From assembly GCA_024449915.1 (NCBI GenBank), contig JAMZAV010001060.1:124001-188000 (forward strand): DNA of 64,000 nucleotides, given 5' to 3'. The notes under the pieces were generated by a model. It worked only from the letters and a program-made list of their open reading frames with translations. It did no database searches and was not told where the DNA came from. The DNA comes from Sweltsa coloradensis. Taxonomy: Eukaryota > Arthropoda > Insecta > Plecoptera > Chloroperlidae. Both the position numbers and the translations under genes were made by a program. Shown piece by piece: positions 44,813 through 56,399 of the stretch (its first letter is position 1; each line of letters starts with the position of its first letter).

Positions 44813-45350
44813 TTGACCTTAAGCCCAGTGATACAATGCATTATTCTAGCCAAAGGAAAGTACTTCCCATATTCCATTTTCCCATATTGCTAAGTAGGTA
44901 ATTTCACTGTCAAATTACAACACACCAATATTTTTGCTATCAAATGTTTTCCCAATACGTAACTTCTGTAAGCATCGTTGTTGAATGCTTAACATTCACT
45001 CTAGTTTCAAATATTTAATTTTGCATCAGCATTCTTATGAAGTGTTTAAATAGTAAGCATTAATGTTGAGGATGTAGGCTATTAATATATAATGATCTAC
45101 CTTGTATTACTGACTTACTGTATACTTTTTGATACAGCCAAAGACCATTCATTACTTTTTGTCTTCTAGGCCTACATTTAATACCAAAACAGATAAACCA
45201 AGCAAACTATTATTAGGAATAAGTAGATTTGATTCATTGATATCATTTCATAAGCCTTCATTAAGCATTCACGCATCAGTAGATTTCAACACATTTAATT
45301 AACATGAGTCTAGCAACCTGTTGATGAACATTTTAATGGTAATTTGTAGA
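44813..45350. other. intronic spacer, AT-rich
   Basis: No repeat or gene recognised. Confidence 0.4.
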
Positions 45351-46072
45351 GATCCGTAAATTTTGCGAGGCACTACAACGGGAAATGTGCCAAATTATAT
45401 TTATTTGCACCTTTGTGGACCTTTCATGAAGTTTGCAGTACAAAAATATGGTTTTTGAATCACGATTTAAAACAAAATCGAGTAATAACGCCGTAATCTC
45501 ATTTTTATCGCGACAAAATATCAAATAACCGCTTAGTGAGAAATATCAACGAAATCACAGAAAATGTGTCAATAAAATGTATTTTTATAAAATCACGCTC
45601 CATCTCTCAATCCTAGGCCAAATCATCGCCGGTGCTTGTCGTAGTTCACTTGTCGTCTGGCGCACTGACGTGCGAGTTCAGGTGTTCTCTGCTAGGTCGC
45701 GCCACGTACAACACCCGGCCCGGCAAAACTAGCCGAGCTTCATCATGACGTCAGCGCACTAGCCTCCACACAATGTTCTTCGCACGTTGCATAGAATTCT
45801 CATTGGTTGTGTTTGGTTCTCGGCTCTCGGCAAAGTAAAATGCCGAAAGTGGGAGTTACGGTGTCTTCTAGGTCCCTTGAGTTCAAGAGCCACGGTCTTT
45901 AGGCGAGTGATAATAAATTCTGCTTTGCAAATTTTTATATCGGCGATAATATGCATTTAAAATAAAACCACTAAAAAGCAAATTAGAGATTAAAAATTCC
46001 GCCAAAAAACGAATTGATAGATTTTACAAACAAAATTTCCCAAAAATAAAACCGTTTTTACGGATCTCCAGT
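45351..46072. mobile_element. candidate element with GAGATCCGTAAA ends and a CpG-rich, CRE-containing core
   Basis: GAGATCCGTAAA at 45351 returns as TTTACGGATCTC at about 46061. The core (45600-45850) is unusually CpG-rich for this window, with a full CRE TGACGTCA (45746-45753) and an inverted CCAAT (ATTGG, 45802-45806). No exact target duplication was found, so its nature as a transposon is tentative. Confidence 0.45.
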
Positions 46073-46715
46073 AATCGACGACTGGTGATAGGTGGAGCTT
46101 AAAACGATCGATAGATCACTTGACGAGAGTTGGGATAGATTCTCATTTCCCAATTTTACGTCTGTTGAACGGCACAACACTTATCACGCTCTAACTTTTA
46201 TTCTATTCATTAGGTCTTTGGACAAAACTTAAGAGGAATAATATTTAGCAAACACATAATTCCTTTTAAGAGCGATTATTTTGAATTTTTGACTCAGCGC
46301 TTGTTATAACAATGTAATCCTACGCATTATACATGGCAAAATATTAATCAAAACGACTAAGTTTTCTTAACTTCAATTGACAAAAAACTAGGCCATTGAG
46401 TTCAAGAGCCACGGTTTTTATACGAGTGATAATAAAGTTCTGCTTTGCAAATTTTATAATTGTCCCGTCGAATTCGACCGGAAAGACACTCTACAGCTAA
46501 ACACACTATCAGCAATAATATGCATTTAAAATAAAACCGCTAAAAAACTAAATAAGAGATAAAAAACCCGACAAAAAACGAATTAGTAGATTTTAAAAAC
46601 AAAATTTCTCAAAAATAAAGCCGTTTTTACGGATCTCCAGTAACTGACGACTGGTGATAGGTGGAGCTTAAAACGATTGATAGGTCACTTGATGAGAGTT
46701 TGTGTTGATGAGAGA
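45878..46715 (+). repeat. direct duplication with 518-bp spacing
   Basis: 45878-46125 (from TGAGTTCAAGAGCCACGGTC) recurs at 46396-46715 with scattered changes, including AATATGCATTTAAAATAAA and TTTTTACGGATCTCCAGTAA and GGTGATAGGTGGAGCTTAAA. The second copy has a 50-bp insertion (about 46458-46508). Confidence 0.85.
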
Positions 46716-46877
46716 AATTACAAATCGGAATCGCTTAGTAATTGTAATCCTAAGCCCTTGTATTGGTTGTACCATACCATGTCTTTGCGCTTTGTAAGTA
46801 CATTTTAAAACAAAATACAGTATTGGTTGAATGTTACTAAAGTTGAAACTAGGCCCAGATGCCTTGCATTGTGTATA

Positions 46878-47057
46878 ACTAGGAAAACGCCAAAGTCGTT
46901 GTTAAATGAGTGAGTGACCTATGTGTTGAGTACCCGGGAACATCCCCTTTCCTCCCCTATACCTAAGGCTGGATCTAGCCCAGTATGAGGAATGATACCG
47001 GGTACTCAACACATGGCTCACTCACTCGTTTAACAACGACTTTGGCATTTCCCTAGT
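46878..47057. mobile_element. foldback MITE with ACTAGG ends, copy 2
   Basis: 180 bp; the ends ACTAGGAAAACGCCAAAGTC and CTTTGGCATTTCCCTAGT continue as an inverted repeat through GTTGAGTACCCGG. Flanked by TATA and TATT, compatible with insertion at TA/TT. Same family as 34772-35060. Confidence 0.85.
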
Positions 47058-47212
47058 TATTTAAATTGAACATTTAAAATGCGAATCGTGTTCAAAACGT
47101 ATTAGCGTGAAACATTAACAAATTTCCAAGATAAAACAAAATCACCTAATTTTTATTTTTCATTTAACACCCTTCAAAAATAATATGTGGGTGTAAAAAT
47201 ATAAAAAAAATC

Positions 47213-47281
47213 GAACTAACGGGTATCGAACCCCAACCCTCCGTGCGGTAGGCTAAATGCTTACCACTAGGCTATGCCAGC
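47213..47281 (-). repeat. tRNA-derived sequence (SINE head or tRNA pseudogene)
   Basis: On the minus strand TAGCCTAGTGG (47274-47264) is a perfect A box and GGTTCGATACC (47232-47222) a near-perfect B box, 32 bp apart, followed by a T run (Pol III stop). The seven bases flanking each end do not pair as an acceptor stem, so it is not a functional tRNA. Confidence 0.6.
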
Positions 47282-47290
47282 CACGTGGAT

Positions 47291-49899
47291 CTCGTCCCGC
47301 TAGCTGCTACTTAACAAATGCTATTGATAATTTAAAAAATCACATTTGTATTTATTGTACGATAAAATCGCAATGGATCTACCTGATTTTGTTAACAGTT
47401 CTCAGTAAACTCGTACCGGATGTATGTTTAAAATTTCATCGCAATCTGTTAAGCGGTTCGGCTGATTTCGACGTACAGACAGACAGAATCACAGAATAAG
47501 AGCCGTTTGAGTTGAAAGGAGACACTCAGTCGCTCCGCTCCCTCGTTTAATCATGGGGGAGGGAGATATGGAGCTTTCGTCTAAATGTTGAATTATTTTC
47601 ACCATCAATTTACTGCTTTTGTGTATAAAAACAAAAATTGACTTATTTTCACCCTAAATACCCGCCTCTGGTGATGCCAGATGATCATCAAGCTAATTTT
47701 GGCTTTGAAGCCCAGTGGCACTTTTTTAATGTCACGTGGGAAATGACCATGTAATGGCATAGGATAAACTGTTAAAACATCTAGTTTCTAAAGCCAGCTT
47801 ACAGAGAACAAAAGACAATAAAATTTTGACTCTAGAAGATATGTTTGAATTTTGCAATACAAATATTCACGGGGTAACATTTATCTATGTAAGAACATCC
47901 ATGGAGGTAGAATTATGTTTGAGTGATCAGTTTGAAAATGCTATAAGGGTACCTTATTAAGTTATTATACTAGAGAAAAACATTGCTCGATTCCGATTGA
48001 TTGCAATAATGTCAAATGTTTCTTAACATCCGATTCAAATAACTACAAAGAAGTTCAAATAGTGAAAATCAGGTCAAACAAGCAACTTAGTAGTGTGATT
48101 ATGTGGTATGCATTTATGAATAAGTGGTGGCGTGGAGTTGTTGAGTCCAACAACATCAATGAAGGAGACAACTTTGTACATTTCTTCTCAGCACAGCCTT
48201 GAAGTTTTGAAAGGAGGATAAGTCTTGGGTCACTAATGAAAACATGTTATGGATTCTTTCTCCGCTCGAGTATACAACATTAATGAAGACCTCAGTCAAG
48301 AACTTAAGAAGTAGGCCTAGGCCCTAGACCTTCATGCAACACACCTGCATAAATAATTGTTGTGTGGATAATGAGGAAGACTGACAACAATTTGGATTCT
48401 TCAGTCAGTCCAGTGAAAAAAGGAACGTAGGCTGTGTAATTTGCCTATATTCAACTAGCCAATGACAGGATATATTTTCATGTAACACCTATGCTGTGCA
48501 AGTAAAACATTAAATCTACAACTATTAACTGATTTTTTTCATTGTCAACAAATTAGAAATTAATGTATGGCAGCAATGCACCAATATGTAAAGTTCTTGA
48601 CCGCTTGCCTTATACAAATCCCCTGGGGCCCTGACAAGTCAGGCGGAATAAGTGGATGCTTCTTTGTCCCCCTTTTAGGAAGATTCTAAAGAAATCGTGG
48701 GTTACAAGTGCTTCATAATGCCATTGATTTTACTAAATAAAGAGTTTTTCAAAAGAAACACGGTTTACAAGTGGTTTAACATTCTATTCCTTTTGACGAA
48801 TAATCCTTCCTTTGTAAAATAGTTTGGGCCAAACCATCAGGTCAAGAACTATACTTGCTAATACATAGCGAGCAGGGTAATTTTTGGGCAACTTCAGTGT
48901 GATGTAACTTCCAAACGAAGGAAAACACATTCTCCAAATTTTAACTGCATCTTTAACAGGTTCATAACTTTTCATGACAAAAATTTCAGATTTTTAAATG
49001 GTCCCCCACTGGAGTTACGAGGGCCCAAAAACGGTAAATTTTCAAATTTTGACATTTTTGAAAGCTTGCAACAGCTAAAGGGTTTAAAAACACACAACTT
49101 TTATCTTTCACACATTTAATATGGTACCCAAATATACTGTAAAAAAAAAAATGGGCATTGTGATCACAACCCTTCTATGAGAAAACTTATTGCGAAAGTT
49201 GCAAAAATTGTACATTTGCGTCAAAACTTTGTACTAATCGTACTCATAGATGTTAAGTAGTAAGGTTATAAAAATATATGTCAAATGAAAGCTCAGTTTG
49301 TGACGATTAATTTGGTGTATGTTCCATCCTCCTACGACTTGTACTTTCCGAGTTATTCCAATTACCGCTACTCCTTAAAAGTGCCATTTTTACAACGCGC
49401 TGCGACCTTTAAGGGCCTGTAAGTCCTTGAGATCATGACCAAAAAAATATTAAAAATTGGTTTTGTGCCTTTAAGACATGTAGTAGTAAGTGTGTAAAAT
49501 TTGAATTTTTTTCTGAAATGGTGCTGCAACAGGTGTTTGGTGAATTGGTATAGAATGACCCATAAGTTTATTGAACTTAGAGATGTCAAAGAGCTCGCGC
49601 GGCCGCTCTGCTTTCGCTCCTTGACCGTGAAATAAAGTAGCCACTATGGGGGCGGCTAGCATTAAAAGAACTTGCCACTGAAGTGGTTATTATTATCTAC
49701 TGTATTTTGTTCGGCAACTCTTTTTTGCAGTAAACAAATACACAATCATATATATTTTGTCTGAAACTGAAAGTGTAGTGTGTACAAATGTTCCACAGGG
49801 CCCGGAATGTCAAAAGCCCAAGGTGCGATCGCACCCCGGCACCCCGTGCCAGTCCGCACCTGAAAGCTGTGATAAACATAAGAAATCTCACGCACACTA
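47291..49899. other. intronic spacer, no recognised gene
   Basis: It contains GACAGACAGAATCACAGAAT (47478) followed by GTCGCTCCGCTCCCTCGTTT, reminiscent of the ends of other repeats here, and otherwise unremarkable AT-rich DNA. Short frames on either strand show no domains. Confidence 0.4.
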
Positions 49900-50894
49900 T
49901 AGTCCGGATGTTAAAGGATATATATGGGGCATACCTTGCATTTTTTGATACAAGCAAGGCACTTGGCACACGTGTTCTAGGGACCATACCCTACTAATTT
50001 TGAGGTGGAGCCATCGTGATATCCCGTGCAGGGACCCGTTATCGCATGTTGCCTACCCCTGCTGGTTTGAAGGGTTGATTAGCAAAACAATTCGGTGTTT
50101 GGTGATAGAAACTTGAAACTTTTACCAAATAGGTGTAACATTAGGCTTAACATACTGGCAACGGGGAACTTCGGATTTCTTCATAGTTAAGGGATGATAG
50201 GGGTTTTAATTTTGGGGGTTGAACATTTCGATTTAAATTTTTATTGATGACATTCTTGGTGTAATGTTTGACTTCTACGTTAAAGTACTTTCCCAAAATC
50301 TTCAAACAAAATGATGGTGTTAAAAATATGACAAGCGACCCCTAATTTGGTCATAATAACCTGTTGACATAATGACCTGAGTTATGACTTATTTGAAAAA
50401 TTGTTAAACATAGTCGTGTGACCACTCTATTTAAAGCTTAGATGAAGTAGAATAATATGAAATAAATTTCAACATGCCATGTTGACCTGTGACCTTTTTC
50501 GTCCTTTATATGACCTTGATAACTGTTTCAGCATGAGCTGTATGACTGCATAATGTATACTTATAGCACATCCAAATGCATGTGATATATTAACAAGGTC
50601 ATTTATTAAATGCACTCAACATGTAATGTTATAAGGCTGCATTGCGAACGCTATTTTACTGTCGCGTTGAAGGATGAGCAGTTTTGTACCATTGAACCCT
50701 CTTTTACTATACTTTTACTTCGTCGTTTTTCAACGTGTTTACATAATATATACCTTTTTAAAAGGAGTACCAAGCTCCTGGTTGATCCTTATGGTAAAAC
50801 GTTTTAGATTAACATTAAGAGGAAAGTAACAATACACCCATTGTTGATTAAAGTACATTATTAATTACTTATGCAGTTAACCAAATTTGTTAAG

Positions 50895-52700
50895 TTTTGG
50901 ATTTTTTTCACTTAAGCTCACAATGTGCGACGCACTGGCAGAGCTGTGTACTTTCATTAACGTTTGAGACACTTGCATCATCCTCCACATCCTTTCTTGC
51001 ACCCGCACCCTGCATCGTACAAACTTTATACATGCTGCAGAAGCGATTGGAAGAATGGTCCATCACACTGGCACCCATCCATCTGCCGTCATATTCCATC
51101 CCCACTCAGAAGGCCAAGGCAGCTGTTGTTGTAGGGAGAGAGTTTGATCCCAGACGTGTACTCCTTGATAGATTGAGCGTCGAATGTGCTGTACTAAGGC
51201 GTCTTTTGTCGGAGGAATCGTTTCTAGCTGTCTGTTTTTCTTGGTGCAAAGTATTTTGCGACATTCATTCACGGTAAAGTAAGTGATTCATCAAAAAAGT
51301 GAACATTTAAAATAAACCCTTTTTTGGGTATCTCAAGCGTACGTTATTGTAGCTCTTGATACGTGAATGTAAATTGATCTCCAATGTCATACAAAACTAC
51401 TGCAAACTTTTCCAAAGTCTCAATGTCATGTCACTTAATTCAAGGACGACTAGCTAGGCGGTAGGAGGAGCCATCCTTGGAGGTTGGATTGTTTTGTTAT
51501 AATACATTTATTAGCGTATTTTGCAGCAGCCTCCACTTTTCCAACAAAGGTGGCGATGAAACCATTTGTATCATCAGGAAACGCTCTCCAAGCATCGAAT
51601 GCAGACTTTTTCCCATTACCATCACGAAAGGAGGAAACGGTTTCCATCCCGAAAATGCGTGGAACATAGGAAGTGCTATAGAATAACCAGTAGATAATTC
51701 AAATCGGTTCCCGGTATCTTTTTTTAGAACATAATCAATACGGTTATTTACCTAGATAAGCTGCAACATGGTGTGCTTCGACATACTGATGGTTCCTTCC
51801 AGTCCCCAGATGCTCCTGTAGCGTTTCAATGCCAGTCATTTCCGGAACACAGCTGATTGCAAGGACTAGCACATCAGTAGCATTATGAGCGTTTCTCCCT
51901 GCTTGTGATTACATTGGGGCCAACCCGCCTTAAGTGGTAGCTTTGAGTATGGTGGTAGGGTAGTAACTAAGAGGGTATCAATTGTTTTAATGACTTCTTT
52001 GCCTTCCTTATTTGTCATTGATATGCTGGAGGCTAACATCCTTAAGAACTTCTTTATTACCTGAATCACGTAGAAAATTTGGCCATCCTTTGGGAATTTT
52101 TGTAGTTGGAGTTACGAGTGTCCTAAATATTTGTCCCGTGTCATATTTAAAGACTAATAGGGTCGTATTTATTCCAAATGATATCTAAGCGTAGCACAGA
52201 TGCTAGTTCTTTCTTGAGGAAGGGAGGAAAAACACTGTCTACGTAATCTTGGAATGTAATTGAGTGGACCGGGGGGGGGGGGGCTTAGCCCATCACATAT
52301 TTTTGCATCTACAGGTGGTGCATTTACTACAGAACTGTTTTGACTGGTATTCAAAAGGCATTTTACTAGATCCAATAAAATTTCATACAAGATCTCAACG
52401 CCCCCAATACAGACAAGGACGATGAGCTTGGTTGATGACTGGTCATTTTGGCCATAGATCTATGAACAAGAGGTCGAGTGGCTGTGCTAAAGAGTAGAAA
52501 TGTGTTAAATTTGATGGGGTCCATAAAATATTTAGTAAATGAACTTACTGCCGCGCCACCAGAGAGCGAGAGAGTGCGCGCTCTCGGAAAATGGTCGCAA
52601 AAGGCGCGCGATTCAAACAGCTGTTTTGTTTGTTGGTTTGTATTATTAATGTTATTGTTCATATTAACGTTATACTACAGTACACTTCTAGCTAGTAATA
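50895..52700 (-). pseudogene. degraded transposon-borne gene, PIN/XPG-like nuclease family of invertebrate elements
   Basis: Separate frames in the right order on the minus strand: NKEGKEVIKTIDTLLVTT, then QCNHKQGETLIMLLM (52010-51870; the usual motif is C-x-HEEADT); DTVSSFRDGNGKKSAFDAW (51645-51590; usually TGCDTTSxFxGKGKK); IPPTKDALVQHIRRSIYQGV (51215-51155), HVWDQ and EWGWNMTADGWVPV; then, past a stop and frameshift, a cysteine cluster CGCKKGCGG and CKC (about 51010). This order is known from a large family of invertebrate proteins that combine a PIN/XPG-like nuclease fold with a C-terminal cysteine-rich tail and often sit in repeats. Stops and frameshifts separate every block, and two acidic positions are lost. 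The family assignment is from memory of its motifs. Confidence 0.55.
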
Positions 52701-53032
52701 TTTTGATAAAATCATAAGAAAAACCGTTCATTCCACCCCAATGAAAGCGGACCTGAACCAATTCTTTGTTAATTTGACTCCATTGATGAGCAACTAGCGA
52801 TCAGTTATTTGAAAAACGGACCACTGATTGGCCACGATTCACCCTTGGATAACATCAACAACGCATTTACTATTATTATTTTTTATGGTTTTTTATCATA
52901 ACGATCTACCAGGAACTTAATACTCTTTTTAAAATCGTATATTCTATGTAAACACGTTGAAAAACGACGAAGTAAAAGTATAGTAAAAGAGGGTTCAATG
53001 GTACAAAACTGCTCATCCTTCAACGCGACAGT

Positions 53033-54462
53033 CAGGGGCGGATTGGGCCGCCGGGCAACCGGGCGAATGCCCGGTGGGCCGGTCTGTTGGTAGGGCCGGT
53101 CGGCCGAAATGCTTGTATAAAGGCGGCGTCGTATCGGTAATTTTGAAAGGTTTACCTAAATGTTGAATACAGTAGTTTAAAGATATTAGGGGTAAATTAG
53201 TTGTAGTAAATAGTAAACTAGAAAAAACAATGCAGAAAGGATATTCAGATAAGTTGAAACAATATTTGTTGTAATACTAGGAAAACGCTTAAGTCCCGCC
53301 GCGTTGTTGGATGAGCGTAATTGGTGCATTGAGCTGCCATGTGTTATGCTGATTTTCTTTTGTTCTGTGAAAAAATCATTACTAAGTTGAAGATTTTTTT
53401 TTTAAATTAAATTAAATTAAATAAAAAAAATAACTTAAATTTTAAATTTATTTAATTAATCAAAATTTTAAAAAAGGAAAAAATCGTAATATTGAAATTT
53501 TCTTAAGAAATAATTATTCGATTGCGCACAAATTTTACACGAATATAATAATTCAAAAAATTAAGGTTCTGTGAAAAAATCATTACAATAGGATAAAGCA
53601 TGTAGGTGTTACAAGTCAAAGAATTGTTTTAAAAAAGAAAAAAAACGTAAAATTTCGATTTTCATGAAAATAGTTTTTTGATTGCGCTCAAATTTCACAC
53701 GAATACCAAAATTCATAAAATTAAGGTTCTGTGAAAAAATCATTAAAATCGGATAAAGCATGTAGGTGTTATAAACTGAAGAAATATTTTAAAAATCGTA
53801 AAAAAAATCGTAAAATTGCGATTTTAATGAGAAATAATTTTTTGATTGCGCTCAAAAACGTGGCAGCTCTTGGTTCAGAGATTTCGAAGGCCTCCATAAA
53901 ATTTCATCGCAATTTGAGTATCGGTTTTGCCGGAATCGTGCTAACAGACACACAATAATACAGAAAAAAAAACATTCCGGATTTTTTTCTCCAGTGTAGT
54001 GAAATGGAATCTTCGCTTCGCTCGCTACGCTCATCCAATTAGATGTAAGTCGACTACTACAACTTGCTTAGGACAATCATATTTAAGTTATCAGCGCACG
54101 CTCTCAAGCCATGAGCAAAGAACTTTTACAAACATCCGTCTTTACATTCAAACTCACAAAATCCACGTTTTTTGATTGTTACAAAAATTTCGGGATATAA
54201 AGGCAACACGCTTAAATTGGATAGGATAGGACGCGAATGGGTGCCTGAAGGTATGCAGTGAGGACCGTGGCATAATTAGGGAGGGGCGGGATAAGGCCCT
54301 CAAAATGTCTTTTTTGAGACTAGAAATCGGGAACTAACTAATAATATGTCCAAAAAATTCTGGGGATGGGGCTCCGCCCCAGACCCCGCGGTTTTCCCCT
54401 CATAATTTTGGGCCGCTCACAACAGATTGCCCGGGCCGGTTTTCGACCCCAATCCGCCCCTG
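53033..54462. mobile_element. hAT element, CAGGGGCGGATTGGG family
   Basis: The ends CAGGGGCGGATTGGG and CCCAATCCGCCCCTG-type are flanked by exact 8-bp duplications GCGACAGT (53025-53032, 54463-54470). It carries GCCCGG/CCGGGC words at both ends. It lies in the right arm of the 5.3-kb element (the left arm is the empty site, at about 50654) and itself holds a Helitron-like insertion (53277-54037). No transposase. Confidence 0.93.
53277..54037 (-). mobile_element. Helitron-like element nested in a hAT
   Basis: The 3' end CTAGGAAAACGCTTAAGTCC is at 53277, with CCGCCGCGTTGTTGGATGAG after it. The 5' end on the minus strand is TGGATGAGCGTAGCGAGCG from 54037; target T|T. The body matches 29292-30047 (repeated AAGGTTCTGTGAAAAAATCAT units) and the start of the 15788 cluster. 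Confidence 0.8.
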
Positions 54463-55217
54463 GCGACAGTAAAATAGCGTTCGCAATGCAGCCTTATAAC
54501 ATTACATGTTGAGTGCATTTAATAAATGACCTTGTTAATATATCACATGCATTTGGATGTGCTATAAGTATACATTATGCAGTCATACAGCTCATGCTGA
54601 AACAGTTATCAAGGTCATATAAAGGACAAAAAAGGTCACAGGTCAACATGGCATGTTGAAATTTATTTCATATTATTCTACTTCATCTAAGCTTTAAATA
54701 GAGTGGTCACACGACTATGTTTAACAATTTTTCAAATAAGTCATAACTCAGGTCATTATGTCAACAGGTTATTATGACCAAATTAGGGGTCGCTTGTCAT
54801 ATTTTAAACACCATCATTTTGGTTGAAGATTTTGGGAAGTACTTTAACGTAGAAGTCAAACATTTCACCAAGAATGTCATCAATAAAAATTTAAATCAAA
54901 ATGTTCAACCCCCAAAATTAAAACCCATATCATCCCTTAACTATGAAGAAATCCGAAGTTCCCCGTTGCCAGTATTTTAAGCCTAATGTTACCCCTATTT
55001 GGTAAAAGTTTCAAGTTTCTATCACCAAACACCGAATTGTTTTGCTAATCAACCCTTCAAACCAGCAGGGGTAGGCAACATGCGATAACGGGTCCCTGCA
55101 CGGGATATCACGATGGCTCCACCTCAAAATTAGTAGGGTATGGTCCCTAGAACACGTGTGCCAAGTGCCTTGCTTGTATCAAAAAATGCAAGGTCAAGTC
55201 TCTTAACATCCGGACTA

Positions 55218-56399
55218 CTAAATGGGGTGACACATTAGTTTTGATCTTGAGGGCGGAAGAGAAAATCACACAACTTCTCGTTGACTTGTCTGTACTAAAA
55301 TTAGCATTCCCACTATCAGAAGTCAAAATCAACTTTCTTTGCCACTAGCCCTTCGTGCTAATGGCAACAATAGTCTTCTAGTCAAAGAGCATTTTTACTA
55401 GCCCGCAATCAAATGATGTAAAACGATAATACGTGAATGTTTCAAGTCACAACATTCGCAGGTTTTGACAAGTGGGGGACTAGGGAGTGACCGAAAACGA
55501 ATTTTCACATAACATTAGAGTTGCCGTTTAATAATCGATATCAATCAATACGATTATTTCCCGAAACGATCCGATGATCAATTCAGTCTTCCCTTCGGTA
55601 ATTTTGTAATTAAACCACTCGATCTGCAGATTTTTATAAAATATTTCTAGTCAAGACATTAATCGCTTTATTCCTTGAATTCTTCGTCCACTGCGAGATC
55701 TACAACACGCATAAGGCGCGAAGTCCAAAGCGTAATGTATCGCTCTTGCCCTGCTACAGTGTAGGCTACTTGCATGGTGTGCGTGTGTTGCTGGGTGGCT
55801 TCACTCACCGCGCCTGAAGGAGCCGATTGCTCAACATCGCCTCGTCACAACCGATATTGTATTATGCCACTCAAGGTCAACACAAGCGTCCATCGAAATC
55901 AATTCCTCCCCACCCTGCACCAACTCGGTATTGCTTTACTTCATTCCGTAGTGCTACGATAATATTATCTTATCAGTTCTCTCAGACCAATATTACGTCG
56001 TCTTCGCGGTCTTCCAAAGTAATGTCGAATATTATTCATCTCGTTCTCGTCACGTAATAAATATTGGAGCATTGAATACTTACTGATAATATCTCGTAAA
56101 TGAATGAACGACTATCACAACAAAAGCTGAAATGAAACTTCACAGAACTAAAATTCCGAGAAGCACGACCTTCAAAAGACTCTCTAGTGACTCACCTGTT
56201 CGGCTAGTGACTCACCTGTTCGGCTAGTGACTCGCCTGTCGTGCTAGTGATATGAGAATTTTACTAGCCCAAGCAAAGTTTCACTAGCCTCGGGCGAGCG
56301 TTAATTTCAACCCCTGCTTTTCCTACCGGTCGGCCTACGTATGTCGATTCGTGTTCTCCACATGGTATCTTGTACACGGCCTACTCCGTGAGTTTCAAA
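55218..56399. other. intronic repeat-like spacer with a 20-bp minisatellite
   Basis: CTAGTGACTCACCTGTTCGG is repeated three times at 56184-56243, with a fourth start at 56244. ACTAGCCC words recur at 55345, 55398 and 56253. 55500-55900 contains a CCAAT-free, moderately GC-rich stretch. No gene. Confidence 0.6.

Larger units (their letters stand above)
49900..55217 (-). mobile_element. 5.3-kb element with roughly 0.8-kb terminal inverted repeats
   Basis: The left arm begins TAGTCCGGATGTTAA at 49900 and the right arm ends as its complement at 55217, with CTA on both sides (49897-49899, 55218-55220), a possible 3-bp duplication. The arms match through GATACAAGCAAGGCACTTGG, CGTGATATCCCGTGCAGGGA and CATTGCGAACGCTATTTTAC to about 50815 and, on the right, back to about 52915. 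The right arm is interrupted by a hAT (53033-54462). Between the arms is a degraded coding region on the minus strand (50895-52700). The arms plus a central gene suggest a former autonomous transposon. Confidence 0.82.

Noticed and set aside
47213..47281. Functional tRNA gene on the minus strand
   Set aside because: A and B boxes are good, but the acceptor arms do not pair.
50897..51277. 126-codon plus-strand frame
   Set aside because: It runs antisense to the recognisable nuclease-family remnant on the minus strand.
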